In this document: piece after piece, positions 59,631 through 64,000 of the stretch
Layout of the letters: each line of letters opens with the position of its first letter
How positions within the stretch are numbered: the stretch's first letter is position 1
From: Rhizobium brockwellii
GTDB lineage: Bacteria; Pseudomonadota; Alphaproteobacteria; Rhizobiales; Rhizobiaceae
Direction: 5' to 3'
DNA length: 64,000 bases
NCBI RefSeq assembly: GCF_000769405.2
Contig: NZ_CP053443.1
Location: 124,001-188,000 of the forward strand
Notes under the pieces: model-generated
Databases searched by the model: none
The model's input: the letters and a program-made list of their open reading frames with translations, nothing else
What the model was told of the DNA's origin: nothing
Position numbers and translations under genes: made by a program

Positions 59631-60275
59631 TTATCCGATTTTCGAGACGATACCGTGATCGAGCGCGTAGCGGATGAGGCCTGCCGTGGTCGTGATGCCG
59701 AGCTTCCTCTTGAGGTTCTTGCGATGGGTTTCCGCCGTGGCGGATGTGATCCCGAGCGTTTCGGCGATCTGCTTGTTGCTCCTGCCGGCAACGATCAGCC
59801 CGAGAATGTCGCGTTCGCGCGGGGTAAGGGGGGCGCTACCCTCCTCCGCCCGTTCGCCCATCAGCGCGTCGAAGACGCCGGACGAGAAATATGTCCCCCC
59901 GCCCGCCACGGTCTCGATGGCCGAGACGATCTCGTCGGTCGAAACGTCTTTCAGGATGTAACCGGCAGCGCCGTGCATGACCGAGGAGGAAATATACTCG
60001 CGGCTGTCATGCATGGAGAGCATCACCACCCGCGCCTCGGGAAGTTCGTTCCTGAACAACTCGATCGCATCGATGCCGCTCAGCTTCGGCATGTTGATGT
60101 CCATCAGCACGACCTGCGGCAGGACCTGCCGGCCGATCTCGAGCCCCGTTTGCGCGAGCCCGGCCGTGCCGGCAACTTCGATATGGTCGAATGTCTCGAG
60201 CACGGCCTTCAATCCGTCCAGCACGAGCGGGTGGTTGTCGATCAAGAGCACCCTGATTTTCGGGCGTTCCGTCAT
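59631..60275 (-). CDS. mctR: NarL/FixJ-family response regulator of mctP
   Basis: A response regulator of 214 residues. The receiver domain has the phosphorylation site Asp59 (LMDINMP), Asp13 with Asn14 in the acidic pocket (LLIDNHPLVLDG) where many relatives have two acids, the Ser/Thr region MLSMHD and Lys in YILKD. The C-terminus is a LuxR helix-turn-helix (LTPRERDILGLIVAGRSNKQIAETLGITSATAETHRKNLKRKLG). It overlaps the kinase gene in ATGA. It activates mctP in R. leguminosarum. Confidence 0.9.
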   Translation of the reverse strand: MTERPKIRVLLIDNHPLVLDGLKAVLETFDHIEVAGTAGLAQTGLEIGRQVLPQVVLMDINMPKLSGIDAIELFRNELPEARVVMLSMHDSREYISSSVMHGAAGYILKDVSTDEIVSAIETVAGGGTYFSSGVFDALMGERAEEGSAPLTPRERDILGLIVAGRSNKQIAETLGITSATAETHRKNLKRKLGITTTAGLIRYALDHGIVSKIG

Positions 60276-61657
60276 GCAGCTTCTGCCTGCTTGCCGGCGG
60301 GGAGATTGGCCGATTTCGGCAGCATTGCCGTCAGCGTCGTGCCGGTCTCGCTGCTGTTGATCAGCAACAGGCCGCGGAAGTGGGCCATCCGCTCCTGCAT
60401 GTTGCGCAGGCCGAGACCTGATCTGCCGGACAGGCCGTCCTTGGCGCCGTCGAAGCCAGTGCCATTGTCGGTGACGGTCATGCGGGCGCGGCCGCCGTCG
60501 CTCCAGAGCTTGACCGCAAGCTTGGAGGCGCCCGAGTGGCGTTCGACATTGTTGAACGCTTCCTGCGCGACGCGATAAAGCGCTGTATTGGCTTCGGGCT
60601 TCAGCGTGTCGGTGAAGCTTGAGGCGTCGATCTTCGTCTCGATCCCCGTCCGCTCGGCAAAGTGATAGCAGAGTGCCTCCAGTGCGGCCGTCAGGCCGAG
60701 GTCGTCGAGCACGCGCGGGCGCAGATCGTGCGACAGCCGTCTGATTTCCTTGATGGCGCCGTTCAGCGCCTCCACACCGCGGTCGATCGTCAGCGCCGCA
60801 TCGTCGACATTGGTCCTCACCTTGCGGCCGGCAAGATCCATCGCATAACGGACGCCGACGAGATTTTGGGAAATGCCGTCATGCAGCTCGCGAGCAAGCC
60901 GTGCGCGCTCCTCTTCCTGGGTATCGATGACCCGTTGCGTCAGCGCCTTGAGCCGGCTGTCGGCCATGCGGCGCTCATGGAACGTCAGCAGCATGCAGGT
61001 GGTGAAAACGACGAGCACCGAAGGCACGGCGATCAGTGCGACGATGATGAAGGTCCGCTTTATGTTGGCGCGCATGCCGGCGTTGGCGGCGGCACTTTGG
61101 GCAAAGACGTCATCCAGATATACCCCGGTGCCCACGACCCAGTGCCATTTGTCGAGGCTGACGACGAAGGAGAGCTTGTCGGCGATCTGTCCGGTCGATG
61201 GTTTCTGCCATTTGTACTGATGCAGGCCCCCGCCCGCTCTTGCCGTGGCGATCAGTTCGGCAATGACCTTATCGCCATCCGGATCGGTAAGGTCGAGCCA
61301 ATTATGCCCATGGCGGAAACTCTGGCGAGGATGGACGATGTTGTTGCCGTCGTAATCGTAGACAAAGAAATATCCGTCCTTGCCGTAGTCGAGCGAAGTC
61401 AGGATCGCCGCCACCTTTTGCTTGGCGGCTTCGTCGTCGGAAGCGGCATTGTCATAGATCGTCTGGATGGCGGAAAGGGCAAGGTTGGTCAGATTGAGGA
61501 TCTCGGCTTCCTTGGTCTTCAGCATGTTCTGCTCGAACGTGTCGATGCTGTTCTTGGCGAGGTTTGCCGATTGCCATGTGATGAAGGTGGTGATCGCAAG
61601 GATCGAAATGACGAGCGGAACGATCGCCAATGCGATGATCTGGTGTCGTAACGTCAA
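60272..61657 (-). CDS. mctS: Cache-domain sensor histidine kinase of the mct system
   Basis: A membrane kinase of 461 residues. An N-terminal helix (about 8-28), a periplasmic single Cache domain (YGKDGYFFVYDYDGNNIVHP, WHWVVGTGVYLDDV), a second helix (about 203-226), HisKA_3 dimerisation and phosphoacceptor region with His259 (ARELHDGISQNLVG), and HATPase (YRVAQEAFNNVERHSGA, DNGTGFDG, SGLGLRNMQERM). The NarL-type partner is encoded next in the same operon. The Cache domain probably binds a small monocarboxylate directly. Confidence 0.9.
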   Translation of the reverse strand: MTLRHQIIALAIVPLVISILAITTFITWQSANLAKNSIDTFEQNMLKTKEAEILNLTNLALSAIQTIYDNAASDDEAAKQKVAAILTSLDYGKDGYFFVYDYDGNNIVHPRQSFRHGHNWLDLTDPDGDKVIAELIATARAGGGLHQYKWQKPSTGQIADKLSFVVSLDKWHWVVGTGVYLDDVFAQSAAANAGMRANIKRTFIIVALIAVPSVLVVFTTCMLLTFHERRMADSRLKALTQRVIDTQEEERARLARELHDGISQNLVGVRYAMDLAGRKVRTNVDDAALTIDRGVEALNGAIKEIRRLSHDLRPRVLDDLGLTAALEALCYHFAERTGIETKIDASSFTDTLKPEANTALYRVAQEAFNNVERHSGASKLAVKLWSDGGRARMTVTDNGTGFDGAKDGLSGRSGLGLRNMQERMAHFRGLLLINSSETGTTLTAMLPKSANLPAGKQAEAA

Positions 61658-61777
61658 CGATCATTCCTCCCGAGAATTTGCGCCCGGAATTATGCCCTTT
61701 GTCAAATGCGAGTCCAGCGGCTTGTCGGTGCCCGATACCTGGCGGCCGGAACCACTGCCGCCGGGGCATGGCGTGCG

Positions 61778-62242
61778 CTAGTCCAGGGGCACGAACAGGC
61801 CGAGCTTGACGTCCCGCAGCACCACATTCGTGTGCATGCGGCGGATCTGCGGATTGTCAGCCATGATCAGTGCGGCGATGTCGTCATAATGCTCGACGTC
61901 GCGGGCGGTGACGATCGCGATCAGATCGACCGCACCAGTGACATAATAGACCTGCTGGATGTGATCCTGCTTTTCCGCCCAGAGGCGGAACTTCGCCAAC
62001 GCGTCGTAATTGTCCCGCTCGATCTCCATCCCGACGATGAACACCATCGCTGTGCCCGTCGCCTTGCGGTCGACGACGGCCACCTCCGCCTTGATGATCC
62101 CTTCCTCGCGCAGCCGCTTCAACCGCCTCTGCACGGCCGAGACCGACAGTCCGATCCGTTCGGCAATCGTTTCGGCTTTCAGCTGGCAGTCGCGCTGAAC
62201 GATATCGAGAATGTCACGGTCAAAACGATCCAGCTGTTCCAT
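61778..62242 (-). CDS. Lrp/AsnC-family transcriptional regulator
   Basis: A regulator of 154 residues. The N-terminal helix-turn-helix is LDRFDRDILDIVQRDCQLKAETIAERIGLSVSAVQRRLKRLREEGIIKAEVAVVD; the RAM ligand-binding domain follows (VYYVTGAVDLIAIVTARDVEHYDDIAALIMADNPQIRRMHTNVVL). It lies divergent from an amino acid ABC operon with a palindrome in between, the standard arrangement for local Lrp-type control by an amino acid. Confidence 0.92.
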   Translation of the reverse strand: MEQLDRFDRDILDIVQRDCQLKAETIAERIGLSVSAVQRRLKRLREEGIIKAEVAVVDRKATGTAMVFIVGMEIERDNYDALAKFRLWAEKQDHIQQVYYVTGAVDLIAIVTARDVEHYDDIAALIMADNPQIRRMHTNVVLRDVKLGLFVPLD

Positions 62243-62312
62243 TGTCCAATCCTAGTTCTCGCCGCAGCAACTCGCGCATTCTGCCGTACTTGCCGCACGA
62301 AGAAGATTATTT

Positions 62313-62327
62313 TGCATAAAATATGCA
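62313..62327. promoter_or_regulatory. Palindrome TGCATA-AAA-TATGCA, candidate Lrp-type operator
   Basis: A perfect 6-base inverted repeat with a 3-base AT spacer lies in the 163-base gap between the Lrp gene and the amino acid ABC genes. Its size and AT-rich centre are in keeping with AsnC/Lrp sites. Confidence 0.6.
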
Positions 62328-62405
62328 GAATAGATGAAAACTGCGCGAAAAAACCGCGTTATTTTGTCATTATCCTTCGCAAATTCAATTCACCCGGAAC
62401 CATGC

Positions 62406-63185
62406 ATGCCAGATCAACCCTTTCCTGCTCTTCGCGTCGATGATCTCCATAAAAGCTTCGGCCCGCAACAGGTTCTCAAGGGTATCTCGACGCAGGCCGA
62501 GAAGTCCGATGTGATTTCTATCATCGGTTCGTCGGGCTCCGGCAAGAGCACCTTTCTCAGGTGCATCAATTTCCTGGAAACGCCGGATCGTGGCCGCATT
62601 GCCGTGAACGGCGAGGAGATCGCGCTGAAGATGGGGCGGGGCGGGCGGCTGCAGCCGCGCAGCTGGCGGCAGATAGAACGGATACGGACCGGACTGGGGA
62701 TGGTCTTCCAGAGTTTCAATCTCTGGGCTCATCGGACGGTGCTGGAAAACGTCATCGAGGCGCCGGTGCACGTCATGGGCATTTCGCGGCGCGAGGCTAT
62801 CGAAAAGGCCGAGGCCCTGCTCCACAAGGTCGGGCTCTTCGATAAACGCGATGCCTATCCTGCGTTCCTCTCCGGCGGTCAACAACAGCGCGCGGCGATT
62901 GCCAGGGCGCTGTGCGTCGACCCTGATGTCATGCTGTTCGACGAGCCGACATCGGCGCTTGATCCGGAACTGGTCGGCGAGGTCCTGAAGGTCATCCGCG
63001 ATCTCGCAGAAGAAGGCCGGACCATGCTGATCGTCACGCATGAGATGCGCTTCGCGCGCGATGTCTCCAGCCGTGTTCTCTTCCTGCATCAGGGACGGAT
63101 CGAGGAAGAAGGCCCGCCGGAACAGATATTCGGGGCGCCCGTCAGCGCCCGCTGCCGGGAATTCACCGGCCTCAGCGCCCACTGA
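62406..63185 (+). CDS. Polar amino acid ABC transporter ATPase
   Basis: An ATPase of 259 residues from the ATG at 62406. Walker [11 protein letters not shown]-loop [12 protein letters not shown], signature LSGGQQQR, Walker [13 protein letters not shown] and [12 protein letters not shown] place it with HisP/OccP-type importers. The insertion [20 protein letters not shown] before the Q-loop is typical of the His/Arg/Lys/opine branch. It leads the operon with the binding protein 47 bases further on, and the permeases probably lie beyond the window. Controlled by the divergent Lrp regulator. Confidence 0.92.
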   Translation: MPDQPFPALRVDDLHKSFGPQQVLKGISTQAEKSDVISIIGSSGSGKSTFLRCINFLETPDRGRIAVNGEEIALKMGRGGRLQPRSWRQIERIRTGLGMVFQSFNLWAHRTVLENVIEAPVHVMGISRREAIEKAEALLHKVGLFDKRDAYPAFLSGGQQQRAAIARALCVDPDVMLFDEPTSALDPELVGEVLKVIRDLAEEGRTMLIVTHEMRFARDVSSRVLFLHQGRIEEEGPPEQIFGAPVSARCREFTGLSAH

Positions 63186-63232
63186 TGCACTCCGGGCTCT
63201 CATCGACAACACAAACCAGGAGAATCCTGCGA

Positions 63233-64000
63233 ATGAAACTGCTCCCCACGCTTTTTGCCGGCGCGGCACTCGTGCTTTCCGCCGTCACCGCACAGGCCGA
63301 AGTCCGCTTCGGCGTTATGAACGAATCCTATCCGCCCTTCTTCGCCAAGGACGCCTCCGGCCAATGGCAGGGATGGGAGATCGACCTGATGAACGCTGTG
63401 TGCGAGCAGATGAAGGAAAAATGCTCGATCGTCGAGATTTCCTGGGATGGTCTCATTCCGGCCCTCCAGAGCAAGAAGTTCGACGTGATCTGGTCGTCGA
63501 TGTCGAACACCGCGGAACGCTCAAAGGTGATCGACTTCACCGATAAATATTACAACACGCCGAGCACGTTGATCGGTCCCAAGGACCAGAAGCCGGGCGT
63601 CACTGCCGAGGACGTGAAAGGCAAGACCATCGGCATCCAGGTGTCGACGATCCAGTCGGAATATTACAAGAAGTATTTCGCCGAGGCTGCCGAGGAAAAG
63701 ACCTACCAGACGCTCGACGAGGCGTTCCAGGATCTCGCCTCCGGCCGTATCGACTATGTCTTCGGCGATTCACTGGCGCTTGACGCTTTCCTGAAAAGCG
63801 ATGGCGGCAAGGATTGCTGCGCCAAGATGGGCGACGTTGCCGACGACAAGGAGATTCTCGGCGCCGGCGTCTCGGGCGGTCTGCGCAAGGAAGACACTGA
63901 GCTGAAGGCCAAGCTAAATACGGCGATCGCCGCTGTCCGCGCCAGTGGCCAGTATGACGCCATCAACAAGAAATACTTCGATTTCGACATCTACGGCGCA
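63233..64000 (+). CDS. Periplasmic amino acid-binding protein (family 3), 3' end beyond the window
   Basis: An open frame of 256 codons from the ATG at 63233 reaches the window edge without a stop; the family length suggests only a few codons are missing. A signal peptide of about 22 residues (MKLLPTLFAGA to VTAQA) precedes the family 3 pattern: GVMNESYPPFFAKD, QGWEIDLMNAVCEQM, FDVIWSSMSNTAERSKVIDF, KYYNTPSTLIGPKD and a CC pair (KDCCAK). It is related to the orphan protein at 15432. It should bind a basic or polar amino acid for the ATPase encoded upstream. Confidence 0.92.
   Translation, partial: MKLLPTLFAGAALVLSAVTAQAEVRFGVMNESYPPFFAKDASGQWQGWEIDLMNAVCEQMKEKCSIVEISWDGLIPALQSKKFDVIWSSMSNTAERSKVIDFTDKYYNTPSTLIGPKDQKPGVTAEDVKGKTIGIQVSTIQSEYYKKYFAEAAEEKTYQTLDEAFQDLASGRIDYVFGDSLALDAFLKSDGGKDCCAKMGDVADDKEILGAGVSGGLRKEDTELKAKLNTAIAAVRASGQYDAINKKYFDFDIYGA

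Noticed and set aside
1..64000. CRISPR arrays, insertion sequences, prophage genes, tRNA or rRNA genes, toxin-antitoxin or defence systems
   Set aside because: No spaced direct-repeat arrays, transposase or integrase motifs, phage structural genes, or cloverleaf-like sequences were seen on reading both strands.

Overview
The window is 64 kb of GC-rich, densely packed alphaproteobacterial DNA, most like a Rhizobium of the leguminosarum/etli group. The reasons are the many solute-uptake and catabolic operons, the recognisable MctP/MctR/MctS monocarboxylate system first described in R. leguminosarum, the carnitine dehydrogenase-thioesterase fusion typical of Rhizobiales, and two copies of a bipartite intergenic palindrome of a rhizobial type. 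I see no rRNA, tRNA, IS element, prophage or CRISPR array. Gene calls rest on reading translations and motifs; substrates of transporters are mostly inferred from neighbours.

Layout. (1) 1-2704: end of a ring-opening amidohydrolase, a nucleoside-type ABC ATPase, a biuret-hydrolase-like cysteine hydrolase and a cupin, the edge of a barbiturate/cyanurate-type nitrogen scavenging cluster. (2) 2756-6710: a polar amino acid ABC importer divergent from a HutC-type GntR regulator. (3) 6741-12852: a GcvA-like LysR regulator, a two-component flavin monooxygenase and its reductase, a class I aminotransferase divergent from an agmatinase-family ureohydrolase, and a second isochorismatase-fold hydrolase. 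(4) 12933-17505: a membrane GGDEF-EAL protein divergent from an orphan amino acid-binding protein, then glutathione-independent formaldehyde dehydrogenase. (5) 18088-19980: an EamA exporter divergent from a LysR regulator. (6) 19955-35700: a GlxA/CdhR-like regulator divergent from a long operon for carnitine and probably gamma-butyrobetaine breakdown (BKACE, carnitine dehydrogenase-thioesterase, acyl-CoA dehydrogenase, NDP-forming acyl-CoA synthetase, CaiD hydratase), a peptide-type ABC importer, and two serine hydrolases. (7) 35926-38594: an ECF sigma factor translationally coupled to a membrane VWA protein whose N-terminus could be an anti-sigma module.

(8) 38659-49569: a gluconate/idonate regulon: SMP-30 lactonase, LacI-type GntR regulator, IdnD, a 2-hydroxyacid dehydrogenase, IdnO-like SDR, gluconokinase, a beta-hydroxyacid dehydrogenase, a sugar-type (CUT2) ABC importer and a small unknown protein. 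Two perfect copies and two imperfect copies of the palindrome ATGTTATCGATAACAT sit in its promoters and match the enterobacterial GntR operator pattern ATGTTA-N4-TAACAT. (9) 49896-55115: a sulfonate-type ABC importer with two more flavin monooxygenases and no reductase of its own. (10) 55644-61657: a chemoreceptor, then the MctP symporter with a DUF3311 partner and the MctSR two-component system. (11) 61778-64000: an Lrp regulator divergent from an amino acid ABC ATPase and binding protein, the latter cut by the window edge.

The common theme is scavenging of plant- and soil-derived nitrogen, sulfur and carbon compounds, each module with its own local regulator placed divergently beside its target operon.
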